A stretch of 64,000 bases of DNA from Anaeramoeba ignava (lineage: Eukaryota > Metamonada > Anaeramoebidae), in NCBI GenBank assembly GCA_028826165.1, contig JAPDFW010000002.1, positions 1-64,000 on the forward strand, read 5' to 3'. A model generated the notes under the pieces. The model searched no databases and was not told where the DNA came from. It saw only the letters and a list, made by a program, of their open reading frames with translations. Below, piece after piece: positions 24,401 through 35,337 of the stretch. The translations under genes were made by a program, and so were the position numbers. Numbering within the stretch: the stretch's first letter is position 1; each line of letters opens with the position of its first letter.

Positions 24401-27400
24401 ATTTATTAGTTCCTGGAGTTGGAACAAAAGAAAAATGCCAAAATTCTGTCGAAGAAAATCTCCAATTATTTGAAACTTTACTTAAATTTATTACTGAAAG
24501 TGCATCAAATAAAAGATTTTGGTTTGATTTATTAAGAAAATTATTTTTTACAACACTTTATCCAACAGTTTGCAAAGAACTTAATATTATAGATAAAGAA
24601 GATGGTAAAAGAATTAAAAATAAAATTAAAATTAAAATTATAATTAAATTTAAAATTAAAATTAAAATTAAAATTAAAATTAAAATTTAAAATTAAAATT
24701 AAAATTAAAATTAAAATTAAAATTAAAATTAAAAATTAAAATTAAAATTAAAATTAAAATTAAAATTAAAATTAAAATTAAAATTAAAATTAAAATTAAA
24801 ATTAAATTCATTAAAGAAACTGGATTTAGAACACAATGCCCAATTGAAATTGAAATTATGATTATCGATTTTCTTCAGAAATGGATTGATGATGATAAAA
24901 TGAATGCAGTTCTATTCGAACAATTTGATGATACAAGAATTATTCTTGAAATTCACAGACAATCACTTCTTCTTCCAACAGCAAATGAAAAAACTGTTAA
25001 TGAAGTGATTTCACGTTATGAACAATGGATTATGGTAATTCTAATCTATTTATCAATAATTTAAAAGAAAAAAAATATTTTGTTTTTAACATTTTTTTTA
25101 TCCGATTTTTTTTAGAGCAAAAAAAAACCAGAAATTATCAGAAAAAGATTGCAATGGTTCCTTCGTGAATTTATTACTCATATAATTAATGCTTTAAAAA
25201 TAACTACAAGTAAATCAGATATTTCTATTCTTTCTGCTAGATTTGATAGACTTTTTGCTATATTTGAAAAAATGTCAAAACAACAAAATGATTATTTATC
25301 TCATCAAACTTGGTAAAAAAAAGCAAAAATTTAAAACAAATATAACAAATAATTCTAAAATAAATTTAAAACAATTTTAAAACAATTTAAAACAATTTTA
25401 ATTTAACAAATAATTCTAAAACGATTTTAATTTAACAAATAATTTTAATTTAACAAATAATTTAAAACAATTTTAATTTAACAAATAATTTTAATTTAAC
25501 AAATAATTTAAATTTAAAACAAATAATTCTAAAACGATTTTAATTTAACAAATAATTTTAATTTAGCAAATAATTTTAATTTAAAACAAATAATTCTAAA
25601 ACAATTCTAAAACAATTTAAAACAAATAATTCTAAAACAATTCTAAAACAATTTAAAACAAATAATTCTAAAACAATTTTAATTTAACAAATAATTTTAA
25701 TTTAACAAATAATTTAAATTTAACAAATAATTCTAAAATAATTTTAAAACAAATAATTTTAATTTAACAAATAATTTAAATTTAACAAATAATTCTAAAA
25801 CGATTTTAATTTAACAAATAATTTTAATTTAACAAATAATTTTAATTTAACAAATAATTTTAATTTAACAAATAATTTTAATTTAAAACAAATAATTCTA
25901 AAATAATTCTAAAACAAAAAGGTCTCATTTATTAATAAGCACAACAGATGCAATATCTTATTTGTATAAATCAATAAATCAAAATCCTGATGCAGGAAAA
26001 ATTTTTAATAATGTTGCAGGAAATTTTTTTGGAGTATTATTATTATTGTTAAAAAAACAAAAAACAGAGAAATTTTAATTCGAAATTTTTTACTTCTTTT
26101 TAATTTAACAAGGGAATATTATCTATTTGGATGAATGCAAAAACAACAAAAGTTTATTTATGGAGAAAATTAAAAGAGTTATTTGTTCTTTGCAAAGAGA
26201 AGCTTCCAGTTATTGTTCAATGGAAGGTATTTTAAATTTAAATTTAATTTTAATTTTAATTTTGATTTTAAATTTTAATTATAATTTTAAATTTAATTTT
26301 AATTTTAAATTTAAATTTAATTTTAATTTGAATTTTAATTTTAATTTTAATTATAATTTTAAATTTTAAAAATTTTTTAGAGAATGTTAATTAAATTAAC
26401 TGTTCAATTTCATCATCTTTTCTCAACTTCTGAAAAGTTTCTTTCTACAAAAGAGGAAGCTGATCTTTCTCGTAGAAGAGAAGATGTTCTTATTTTATTA
26501 GCAGATAAAGATAGAAGGAATAAATATACTTTTGTAAAAAAAGAAAAACAAAAAAAATTTTTTAAATAAGAAAATTTATTTAAAACATTTTTTTGTTTTT
26601 GAATTTGAATTAATTTTTAAATTTAGGATCCACCAAAAGATATTCAACTTATTCCAACAACAACTAGTGAAGAAAAAGAAATTCAATATTTGTACAATTT
26701 ATTTTATTTAATTGAAAATTTATTTTATTTAATTGAAAATTTATTTTATTTAATTGAAAATTTATTTTATTTAATTGAAAATTTATTTTATTTAAAATCT
26801 TTTTAGTACAACATTTGATGAAAGAATGTGGGGAAAAAATCTATCTATTCTTTATTGGTCTAAAATATTCCGTAAAAATAATTTATTTATATTTTAATAA
26901 GAAAAAAAATTTTTAATTGATTTATTTTTTTTTTGGATTAGATCTCCTTGGAGATGTTAATTTAATTCAAGATCCTGAAATACATGCATATGCTATATCT
27001 GCTTATGTTGAAGTTTTTGATATCTTTTTAAGAATAAAATCACATATTCCATCAAGTGATTAAAAATTAAAATTAAAATTAAAATTAAAATTAAAATTAA
27101 AATTAAAATTTAAATTAAAATTAAAATTTAAATTAAAATTAAAATTAAAATTTAAATTAAAATTAAAATTAAAATTAAAATTAAAATTTAAATTAAAATT
27201 AAAATTAAAATTTAAATTAAAATTAAAATTAAAATTAAAATTAAAAATAAAATGAAAATTTAAATTTAAAATTAAAATTAAAATAGATATTTTTTCAAGA
27301 GATCCACCATTTTTTAATTTATTTTTACCAATATTTTCAAAATCTTGCTTTGATAGTGATGCTCATAAAAAAGGTAGATATATTGGATGTGGTGGATTAT

Positions 27401-30400
27401 CTATTATGTTGTGTCGTTTCCAAAAACCGATTCCTGATGAATTTCTTGCAGTGTTTTATTTGGCATTAACACATGTACAAAACGATTTTGAGTTTAATTA
27501 TATGACAATTATTTGACAATTATATGACAATTATTTTATATTTATTTTATATTTATTTGATATTTATTTTATATTTATTTGATATTTATTTTATATTTAT
27601 TTTATATTTAGGCTCTTTCTATTAATGACCATGATTTACATTGCATAATTTTAAGATATACATCACATATATTTGGATATTCATATTCTGGAGCAAATTG
27701 TTTAATCAATCCATATCTAACAATGCTAGAAGAATTTGTAATTTATAAAATATTTATTTAAAAAATTTATAAAAAAAATATTTAAAAAATTTATAAAAAA
27801 AATATTTAAATAATTTATAAAATAAATAATTAAAAAATTTATAAAATATTTATTTAAAAAATTTATAAAATAAATGATTAAAAAATTTATAAAATAAATA
27901 TTTAAAAATAAAATTTATAAAATAAATAATTTAAAAAATTTATAAAATAAATAATTTAAATAATTTATAAAATAAATATTTAGTTAAGCCCAAATTATGG
28001 ACATGAAATTGATGACAACATTCTTGTTCATGCAATAACACTATTATCATCAATAATAGCAGTTCAAGATCAATTTTCAGGAGTTGAATTATTTGATTTT
28101 GGAAAGATTCGAGAATTTAGGAAAGAAAATATTGAAGATTTTGTTCGAATTCAAAATGTAGTTGATGAAGAAATTGGAAATCGAACAGGTTTTGCAAGAG
28201 AAATGGATGAAATGAAGAAAGAAAATCCACAACAAATACCAGAAATGTGGAACAAAGAAAGACAGCGACAAAACGAAGTGCGAGAAGACTGGAGACGAAG
28301 AGGAATATTGAGCTCAATTTTAACAATAATGACTAACATTAGAAAAATTCGATTTAGAATTGTTAATATTTTTAAAGCTTTAATGACAAAACCTCAATCA
28401 GAACTTATTTCTATTTATGTTCTATGGGTTTTGTGCTCTGTTTGTGCTGTTGAAATGAAAGCAAAGTCTCAAAATGATTTCCAAGTTATACAAGGTGCTT
28501 TTGGTGTATTTTTACAATTTTTAACTCATTCTATTCCAGAAGTTTGTCAAACTGCTGCAAATTGTATTTCTTTTCTTTCTGTTTTTTCAGAATCTTTTCA
28601 TCGCTTAGATAATGTAAGATTTATTTTAAATTAAAATTAAAATTCATTTTAAAATTCATTTTAAAATTAAAATTAAAATTATTTTAAATTAAAATTAAAA
28701 TTTAAAATTAAAATTAAAATTCATTTTAAAATTAAAATTAAAATTTATTTTAAAATTAAAATTAAAATTCATTTTAAAATTAAATTTAAAATTAAAATTA
28801 AAATTCATTTTAAAAATTAAATTTAAAAATTATAAGAACTTTGTCCCAAAACTCTTGGAACAACTTAGTATGAGAGTAATCGAAGGAATTGAACAAGTAA
28901 AAAGAGAAACAGAAAAAGAAAAAGAAAAAGAAAAAGATAAAAAGCAACAACAACAATTACCAAAGGAGATATTTGTTCCACCATTTCTCCAATACATTTT
29001 AGAAACATTAGATCAATGGGTATTAGATTCAGAATTTGCACTAAGAAACTCAAAAATGTGGGCAACAATATTCCAATCAATAACAGCATGCCTGCAATAT
29101 TTCAACGCAAATTCACCAATTTATTTAATAGCAAAAGAACTTGAAATAAAGGATCCATTTGAGGATCCAACGGAACAAACACAACAAACACCGAAAAAAT
29201 CGCGGAAAAAAGAGAAAGAAAGAGAGAAGGAAAAGGAAAGAGAAAGATTAGAAGAATTGGCAAAAAATTCCGATAGATTATCAATGACTGCAGAAACACT
29301 CCTTCTGCATTTATTGGAGCATTACAATAACTTCCCATTTGAAGAAGGACCAGAATTAGTCTCGTCAATTATCGACGAGAAAGTAGATGATATTGAAGAA
29401 AATCAAAGAGCTCCAATCGATGAATATTCACAAGTTTTTGCTTTTGGATCAAATACGTTAATTACTGTGCAAAAATTGCCCGATCCAAAAGACAGAATGA
29501 TCAGAGTAGTTATCAGAGATATCACAGGGAAATATGTCTGGGATGTGGAAATAATATCGAGTTTAAATATAGACGACGAAAGAAAACAAGCGATTGAGGA
29601 TCAAAATATGAACGAGAATATAAGTCAAGACTTGGATTCAAAACAAATTACAAAATCCGGATATTCGCAAGAAAAAAGCAATATTGAAGTTGAAAGAGTT
29701 GATTACCAAGACACGCTGAATAAGTTCGAACGGGAGAAGGCAGAATTCCCAGTCTTCAACCCACAAACAAACATCTCTCACGTCAATGTTTTCGATGAAA
29801 CACTTTCTTACATCTCGGAGAAATTCGACGAGCACTTTATAAATCCCCCCGAAGACAGTGTCAAACAACCTGTTGTGGAACTTTATCGGCGACAAGAAGT
29901 GGGGCTTGATAAGTATTCACAAACGCTTGATGAAAACAAGCGACGGGGAAAAGAAGCAAAAGAAACATGTCCATCAAAACCGATCAATTTATCTCATTTT
30001 TGCCGTTTATTTTTAACACATTTGGGATTAATGAACCTGAAGAACCAAGATCAGTTAATCCAGCTCCCTAACAACACTAAGGTCCAACGGTCGCTCAGCG
30101 AGCTAGACAAGCGAGCAGACCGCGAAACACAGAAAATTGGAGTTGTTTATATAAATCAGGGACAATCAAGTCAAAACGAAATTTTAATGAATGAAAACGG
30201 ATCTCCGCTTTATGAAGAGTTTGTCAATACTCTCGGATGGGATGTCGACGTTGTAAAACACTTGGGATATCGCGGAGGTCTTGATATTTACTCTGGAAAT
30301 GATGGTTTGACAACACCATATTTTTCAACGCCTGATCTCGAGGTTGTTTTCCATGTGATTACGCGAATGAAAAACAACCCGAACGACGACAAACAGATCC

Positions 30401-30840
30401 ACAAAAAACGGCATGTGGGTAACGATATTGTCCACATTGTGTGGTCTGAAGATCTAGAAGACTACAACCCTCTGACAATCACTTCACAATTTAATTTTGC
30501 GCATATCATCATCTATCCTCTCCCCAACGGAATGTTCCGGACACAGATTTTCTCAAAGCCTGGAGTCTCTTTTTTCGGCCCCATTGTCGATGGCATGATT
30601 ATTAACAAATCCACTCTTGGTTTCCTTGTTCGTTCAACTGCTATTCTTGCAAACCGTTATGTCAGGAATAAACAGCAAGGTTATAAAAAACCGTTCCCTA
30701 CTCGCCAGCAACTTGTCACTGAAACAATCACAAGATACCAAATTAAACCTTCCTTCCCTGATTACTACGGTTCAAAACTTATAGGCAAATCTTCCGCTCA
30801 ACAAACAATTTCAGATAAACCTCAAACAAAACAAGTTTAA
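21476..30840 (+). CDS. RALGAPA: RalGAP alpha-subunit-like protein with C-terminal Rap/Ral-GAP domain, 17 exons
   Basis: Exons: 21476-21569, 21676-21795, 21889-21999, 23975-24181, 24410-24604, 24817-25034, 25116-25312, 25922-26033, 26113-26226, 26381-26533, 26627-26691, 26807-26871, 26942-27055, 27287-27474, 27612-27737, 27984-28613, 28837-30840. All phases agree; ~1,570 residues (human RALGAPA1 has about 2,000). The N-terminus (KKLLTFQDMSRNGMKRLKSL) and alpha-helical middle follow the RalGAP-alpha/tuberin pattern (RTNGFRMLLLFIEAQ; YLWRKLKELFVLCKEKLPVI). The GAP domain is in the last exon: EEFVNTLGWDVDVVKHLGYR, then HVGNDIVHIVWSED with the catalytic 'Asn thumb' (GND, about residue 1428), FNFAHIIIYPLPNGMFRTQI, GVSFFGPIVDGMI. 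The family acts on Ral or Rheb-like GTPases, usually with a beta partner not seen here. The last exon is visibly richer in G+C than the rest and has a coiled Lys/Glu-rich insert (29200-29260). Confidence 0.9.
22000..23974 (+). repeat. RalGAP intron 3: AAATTTAAACAAAATTTAATT array, ~2 kb
   Basis: The largest intron in the window, 1,975 bp, is built of AAATTTAAACA, AAATTTAATTA and AAATTAAA units with higher-order blocks that recur (for example around 22270-22400 and 23080-23230). G is almost absent, so no internal GT or AG was found. It separates the KEVIRKKWQNRSM exon from IQLMEFLCSFD. Confidence 0.85.
24182..24816 (+). repeat. RalGAP introns 4 and 5: ATATTT and AATTAA hexamer arrays
   Basis: Intron 4 (24182-24409) is almost pure (ATATTT)n. 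Intron 5 (24605-24816) is (AAAATT)n. The 195-bp coding exon 5 lies at 24410-24604 between them. Adjacent introns of one gene thus use different monomers. Confidence 0.8.
25313..25921 (+). repeat. RalGAP intron 7: AACAAATAATTTTAATTT array
   Basis: The intron is 609 bp of AATTTAACAAATAATTTT / AACAAATAATTCTAAAACA units. The donor is GTAAAA after the SHQT codons; the acceptor AAAAAG precedes the exon that begins SHLLISTTDAIS. Confidence 0.8.
27056..27983 (+). repeat. RalGAP introns 13-15, repeat-filled
   Basis: Intron 13 (27056-27286) is an (AAAATT)n/AAATTTAAATT array. Intron 14 (27475-27611) is TTTATTTGATATTTATTTTATA units. Intron 15 (27738-27983) is AATAAATAATTTAAAAAATTTATAAA-type. Exons 27287-27474 and 27612-27737 lie between them. 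Confidence 0.75.
28614..28836 (+). repeat. RalGAP intron 16: AAAATTCATTTTAAAATT array
   Basis: This 223-bp intron of AAAATTCATTTTAAAATTAA units precedes the long, more GC-rich last exon. The donor GTAAGA is the closest match to a canonical strong donor in the gene. Confidence 0.75.
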
Positions 30841-31058
30841 TTTTTTTCACCTTTTTTTTTTTCTTTCAAAATTTTTTCTTTTTCTTTTTTTTTTGACACT
30901 TTTTTTTTGACACTTTTTTTTTCGAAATTTGTTTTTGTTTTCTTTTCTTTTTTACTCAACAGAAAACAAAATTAACCAATTAAATTTTACTTTTTCAAAA
31001 AACAAAAAACAAAAAACAAAATTAAATTTTTTTTTATTTTTTTTCATTTTTTTTCTCA
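30841..31058. other. Intergenic between RalGAP and PUF60-like genes
   Basis: Poly-T-rich DNA with two copies of TTTTTTTTGACACTTTTTTT at about 30885-30920, then A-rich sequence. No coding signal. Confidence 0.45.
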
Positions 31059-32175
31059 ATGATTTCAATTTCTAATTTAAATAAAAATATTAATAAATCA
31101 GATTTATCTCAAATTTTTTCAAAGTTTGGAAATATAATTTCAATTGAAATTTTTCTTGTAAATTTTAAATTTTTAATTTTTAATTTTTAAATTTTAAAAA
31201 AACAAATCAATAAAAAAAAAAGAATAAAGAAAAAGATAATTTGAAATCAAAAATAAAATTCTCAGAAACATTTGAAGCAAAAAAAGCTGTAGAAAAAATG
31301 AATGGAAAACATTTAATGAAAAAGTAAAAAGAAATTTTAATTTAAAATTTTAATTTGAAATTTTAATTTAAAAAAAAAAAGTATTTTGAAAGTAAAATTA
31401 ATTGAAGAAAAAGAAAAAGAAAAAGAAAAAGAAAAAGAAAAAGAAATTTCTAATTCTCAATTTAAAGAAATTTCTAATCAAATTGAAAAAATTTCTTTCA
31501 AAAATAAAAACGAATCAAATTTATCAGAAAATTCATTAAAAAATTTAATTGAAATCCGAAATTTACCAAATCAAATTACAACAGAAGAAGTTAAAACTTT
31601 ATTTAATGTTTTTGGAGATATAATTTCTTGTCTCTGGAATGTAAAAATGATCATTATCAAAAAAAAAAGAAAAAATTTGGATTTAGAAAAATATTTATTT
31701 ATCAAAAAAAAAATTTGGATAGGAAATGAATAATGAAAAAATTGCAGTTATTGTTTTTAAATCTCCAATCTCAGCGATTCACGCAAAAGAACAAATGAAT
31801 GGTTTAAGTATTGATGGTAAAAACTTATCAATTCAATTAGGAATAAAAAAAAATGAAGAACAAAATCAGAAAAAATTATCAGAAAAAATAATTGATTCAC
31901 GATGTTTAGTTTTAAGGAATATGTGTGAACCATCTGAAATTGAAAATTTAGAAGAAGAAGTTAGAGAAGAATGCAATAATTTTGGAGAAATTGAAAGATG
32001 TCATATTTATATTGCTGAAGAAGCTGTTCTTGTTAAAGTTTTTGTTCTTTTTAAACAAGTTTCTTCTGCAAAACTTGCACAAAGAGGTATAAATGGTAGA
32101 TTTTTTGCTGGAAGAGTTGTTGTTGCTGATTTTTATGAAGAAATTAAATTTTTCAATCAAGATTATTCTGGATAA
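31059..32175 (+). CDS. PUF60: PUF60-like poly(U)-binding splicing factor with UHM, four exons
   Basis: Exons are 31059-31157, 31223-31323, 31382-31640 and 31723-32175 (phases 0, 2, 0), giving 303 residues. Three RNA-recognition folds appear. RRM1 runs from ISISNLNKNINKSDLSQIFS to AKKAVEKMNGKHLMKK. RRM2 starts IEIRNLPNQITTEEVKTLF and ends AKEQMNGLSIDGKNLSIQLG. The C-terminal U2AF-homology motif starts RCLVLRNMCEPSEIENLEEE and ends NGRFFAGRVVVADFY. The RxF loop used by UHMs to bind ULM peptides reads RFF here instead of the usual RWF. PUF60/Hfp and related proteins (RBM39, U2AF65) act in 3' splice-site recognition. PUF60 fits best by RRM order and UHM sequence, but the short length and acidic Lys-Glu linker leave a CAPER-type relative possible. 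Confidence 0.8.
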
Positions 32176-32441
32176 AAATTCAAACAAAATTAAATTTTAA
32201 TTTTTATCCGATTTTAATTTTAATTTTAAATTTTAATTTAAATTCGAAAATAAATTTTAATTTTAATTTTTATCCAATTTTAATTTTAATTATGATTTTA
32301 ATTTTTAATTTTAATTTTAATTTTAATTTTAATTTTAATTTTAAATTCGAAAATAAATTTTAAATTCGAAAATAAATTTTAAATTCGAAAATAAATTTTA
32401 AATTCGAAAATTAATTTTTCATTTTTCAATCAAAAAAAAAC
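32176..32441. repeat. Intergenic AATTTT / AAATTCGAAAAT array
   Basis: A short (TTTTAA)n run is followed by five tandem copies of a ~19-bp unit, AAATTCGAAAATAAATTTT, between about 32340 and 32415, just before the methyltransferase ATG. CG dinucleotides are otherwise rare in this AT-rich background. Confidence 0.65.
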
Positions 32442-33164
32442 ATGTCAGAAGAATGGGTTAAATTATATTCCAAAATGCTTGAAAATGAAGAATTTCAACA
32501 TCTTCATCAAAAATCAGGATGGTTTGATATTTCAGAAGTAGAAGATTGGGAAGAATATGTTTTAGATGTAATCAAAGACAAAATGAAGGATAATTCAAGA
32601 GTATTTGAAGTAGGATGTGGATGTCTTGCATTTCTAACTGTGATCAAAAAAAACTATAAAAATATCACAGTTGGAGGAATAGATGGAATGAAGGAAAATG
32701 AAATATTCATCAAATCAAACCCATTAATTAGTGAAAATGAATATCAAAATTTTCATAACGGAATAGTTCCAAATTCACTTGAAAAATTAATTGAAGATCA
32801 TAAAGATTATATTAATAATTGGGATATTATCCTCAGCAATAGTATGTTCCAATACCTTTCTTCCCATGAAGATGCTGAAAGAACAATTCGTTTAATGCTT
32901 AAAATGTCTTCGGATAATGGTGTTATTATCCTTTCTGATATTATGGATTCCGATTTCGAAGATGAAACTGAACCTATTTTGCAAAATTATTGGGGTCAAA
33001 ATTATAAGAAATCTCTTCAAAAATATTTATATTTTCCTCAAGATTGGTGGAAGAGATTTACTTTGGATTCAAATATTGATTTAGAGATTAAAAGAGTTCA
33101 AACCGAAAAATATCATCGAAAAAGACAACGTTATTGTGTTTATTTGATGAAGAAATCGAATTAA
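32442..33164 (+). CDS. Class I SAM-dependent methyltransferase, single exon
   Basis: The 240-residue intronless gene starts MSEEWVKLYSKMLENEEF. Motif I is VFEVGCGCLAFL (about residues 54-65), the acidic end of strand 2 is GGIDGMKEN, the post-I/IV segment WDIILSNSMFQYLSSHEDA and motif V-like GVIILSDIMDSDFEDE. These fit a Rossmann-fold methyltransferase. The aromatic/basic tail (PQDWWKRFTL, KYHRKRQRYCVYLMKK) could form a substrate pocket. I do not recognise the subfamily and see no targeting or RNA-binding domain, so small-molecule, lipid or protein substrates are all open. It lies alone between the PUF60-like gene and the convergent ubiquitin protease. Confidence 0.75.
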   Translation: MSEEWVKLYSKMLENEEFQHLHQKSGWFDISEVEDWEEYVLDVIKDKMKDNSRVFEVGCGCLAFLTVIKKNYKNITVGGIDGMKENEIFIKSNPLISENEYQNFHNGIVPNSLEKLIEDHKDYINNWDIILSNSMFQYLSSHEDAERTIRLMLKMSSDNGVIILSDIMDSDFEDETEPILQNYWGQNYKKSLQKYLYFPQDWWKRFTLDSNIDLEIKRVQTEKYHRKRQRYCVYLMKKSN

Positions 33165-33588
33165 AAATCAAAATCAAAATCAATTTAAAAATCAAAATCA
33201 AAATTAAATATCAATTTAAATATCAATTTAAAAATCAATTTAAAAATCAATTTAAATATCAATTTAAAAATCAATTTAAATATCAAAATCAATATCAAAA
33301 TCAAATAAATTTTCCATTTTAAATTTATTATTTTTATTTTCAATTATTATTTTATAAAACAAAAGAAAAGAAAAAAGAAAAAATAAAATTCAAATCATTT
33401 TTCTTTAAAAAATCCAAAATTAAATTTAAAAATTAAAAAATTAAAAGCAAAATTAAAAGCAAAATTAAATCCAAAATTAAAAAGGATAAATTAAGTGTGA
33501 AAAATTTGTCAATCAACTAAACAAAAAGAAATAAAAAAGCAAAGAAACAAAGAAAGAAAGAAAGAAATAAAGAGCAAATTAAATTCAA
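33165..33588. repeat. Convergent intergenic stretch with AAATATCAATTT repeats
   Basis: The first ~140 bp are TCAATTTAAAAA / TATCAATTTAAA units. They read on in the methyltransferase's +1 frame as KIKIK, which I treat as a repeat artefact. The rest is A-rich with AAAGAAAGAAAG near 33550. No gene is seen. Confidence 0.55.
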
Positions 33589-35337
33589 TTACAAATGTTG
33601 ATAAAAAAGAATATAAGCTGATGAAGAAGGATTTTCAATAGTATCAATAATTTTAACAGAACTATCATTAAATAAATACCATTTATCTTCATTTTGATCT
33701 CTACAAACAGAAGTATAATGACCACCTTTAAATGAACCATAATGATTAATAATTCCTGTCAGTTTAAATTGACATGATTGTTTTGGTTCTTTTTGACTTG
33801 AATTACAAATTTTTGAAAGATTTAATTTGTCAACTGGAAAAGAAATTGGTGATTTAATTTTTTGAATTTCGATAAAGAATTGTTGAGAATTTTGGTTTTT
33901 CTTTTGAATTTGTTCTTGATTTTCAAAATTATTGTTATTGTTATTGTTATTTTCAAAATTATTATTGTTATTATTATTTTCAAAATTATTGTTATTGTTG
34001 TTATTATTTTCAAAATTATTATTATTATTATTGTTATTTCCAAAATTATTGTTATTATTATTTTCAAAATTATTATTATTATTGTTATTATTATTATTAT
34101 TATTTTCAAAATTATTATTATTATTATAAAAATTGTGATTAATAATATTGTTAATGAAATCAAATTGTTTTAATTTTTCATTCATTTTCAATTTTTCATT
34201 CATTTCATCTTTCTTTTGATAAATTTTGGCTGAAAACCTCTTTAAATGAACTATTAATATTTTTGGAAGATAAATAAAAGATGTTCTCTTTTTTGTTTTA
34301 CAATTCTTATTACAATGTGAACAAAACAATTTATTATCATCAGTAAGAATTTCTTCTTCAGTAAATTTATCAAAAATTTGCTCCACATTTAAATTGATAT
34401 TTTCTGAAGATTGATCAAGAAAATGATTTGAATGATTTCGAGCATTTGATTGAATTTGTGGATCATCAATATTCAAGGAAAGTGAGATTGAAAAAAAGGG
34501 TTCAAGTTTTTCTTTAGAATTATTGCATTCACAACAAGTTATAACAGTTTTTACAGTTCCTGCAAAAATATTTTCAATTGGAGTGCGTTCTCTGACTTGC
34601 GTTTGATCCGAAATATTCGATTTCGACTTCATTTCTTTAAGCATCTCTTCTTGTAAACCATCCAAAAAAAACGTTAAAAATTCATGTGCATCTTGTTGAT
34701 TGTTTAAACCGAATTGTGGATACAATTTGGAAACTTCATTTCGTAATTTGGCAATTGAAACGCTTTCGAAATTTTTCAATGAATTGTATTTTCTTATAAA
34801 TTTTTTGAATTTGTTAGAAATTGGTTGAAATGATGATAATTTGGAAATTAATGGAGTTCGAATGATATTTTGAATAACACTTGAAATATAGCAAGTATTT
34901 CCTAAATTTTGTATTCCAACTTTTTGATTTCCATTTCCATTTTTATTTTTATTATTTCCATTTCCGTTATTTTTATTATTTTGATTTCCGTTATTTTTAT
35001 TATTTTGATTTGAAAAAATTATTTCTTTTGTTTTTTCGTTTTTTTTCTCTTTTTGTTTTGGTGGTGATTTAAATGCAATTGCTCCATTTTTAAGCTTGTT
35101 AGTTTGAATCAAATCATCTAATGAATCCCAATTCTTCTTCCAAATATCTTCTGTTCCTTTTTGAAAAGCAAGAGACTTAATAAAAAGTGTTTTATCTACT
35201 TTATTTTGAGTTGTTATTGGAATTTTTGTTTCAGTTAAACAGTTTCTTCTTGAATCCGTTAATGAATGATACACAACAGAAACTGGTGTGTTTGGTGTTG
35301 TTGGATCAAATAATAATTTTGTAATTCTCGAAAGCAT
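33589..35337 (-). CDS. Ubiquitin-specific protease (C19 family) with poly-Asn insert
   Basis: The 582-residue single-exon gene has the USP catalytic boxes. The Cys box VGIQNLGNTCYISSVIQNI has the nucleophile at Cys149, and QQDAHEFLTFFLDGLQEEML follows. The His box GGHYTSVCRDQNEDKWYLF has His540, and the NDSSV that follows supplies Asn/Asp (about 557-558). Two CxxC pairs (TCCEC; CSHCNKNC) form the usual zinc ribbon, and LIVHLKRFS is the conserved LKRF strand. Between the LKRF strand and the C-terminal box is a ~110-residue insert of Asn runs broken by Phe-Glu (plus strand 33920-34130, ATT/GTT repeats). The ~138-residue N-terminus is unrecognised and has an Asn/Gly/Lys linker. It should cleave ubiquitin from proteins; targets are unknown. 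It diverges from the RasGAP gene across a satellite array. Confidence 0.92.
   Translation of the reverse strand: MLSRITKLLFDPTTPNTPVSVVYHSLTDSRRNCLTETKIPITTQNKVDKTLFIKSLAFQKGTEDIWKKNWDSLDDLIQTNKLKNGAIAFKSPPKQKEKKNEKTKEIIFSNQNNKNNGNQNNKNNGNGNNKNKNGNGNQKVGIQNLGNTCYISSVIQNIIRTPLISKLSSFQPISNKFKKFIRKYNSLKNFESVSIAKLRNEVSKLYPQFGLNNQQDAHEFLTFFLDGLQEEMLKEMKSKSNISDQTQVRERTPIENIFAGTVKTVITCCECNNSKEKLEPFFSISLSLNIDDPQIQSNARNHSNHFLDQSSENINLNVEQIFDKFTEEEILTDDNKLFCSHCNKNCKTKKRTSFIYLPKILIVHLKRFSAKIYQKKDEMNEKLKMNEKLKQFDFINNIINHNFYNNNNNFENNNNNNNNNNNNFENNNNNNFGNNNNNNNNFENNNNNNNNFENNNNNNNFENNNNNNNNFENQEQIQKKNQNSQQFFIEIQKIKSPISFPVDKLNLSKICNSSQKEPKQSCQFKLTGIINHYGSFKGGHYTSVCRDQNEDKWYLFNDSSVKIIDTIENPSSSAYILFYQHL

Noticed and set aside
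28089-28339. Minus-strand readings of 60-69 residues that look like membrane segments
   Set aside because: They are antisense to a well-supported RalGAP exon (27984-28613) and show no independent features.
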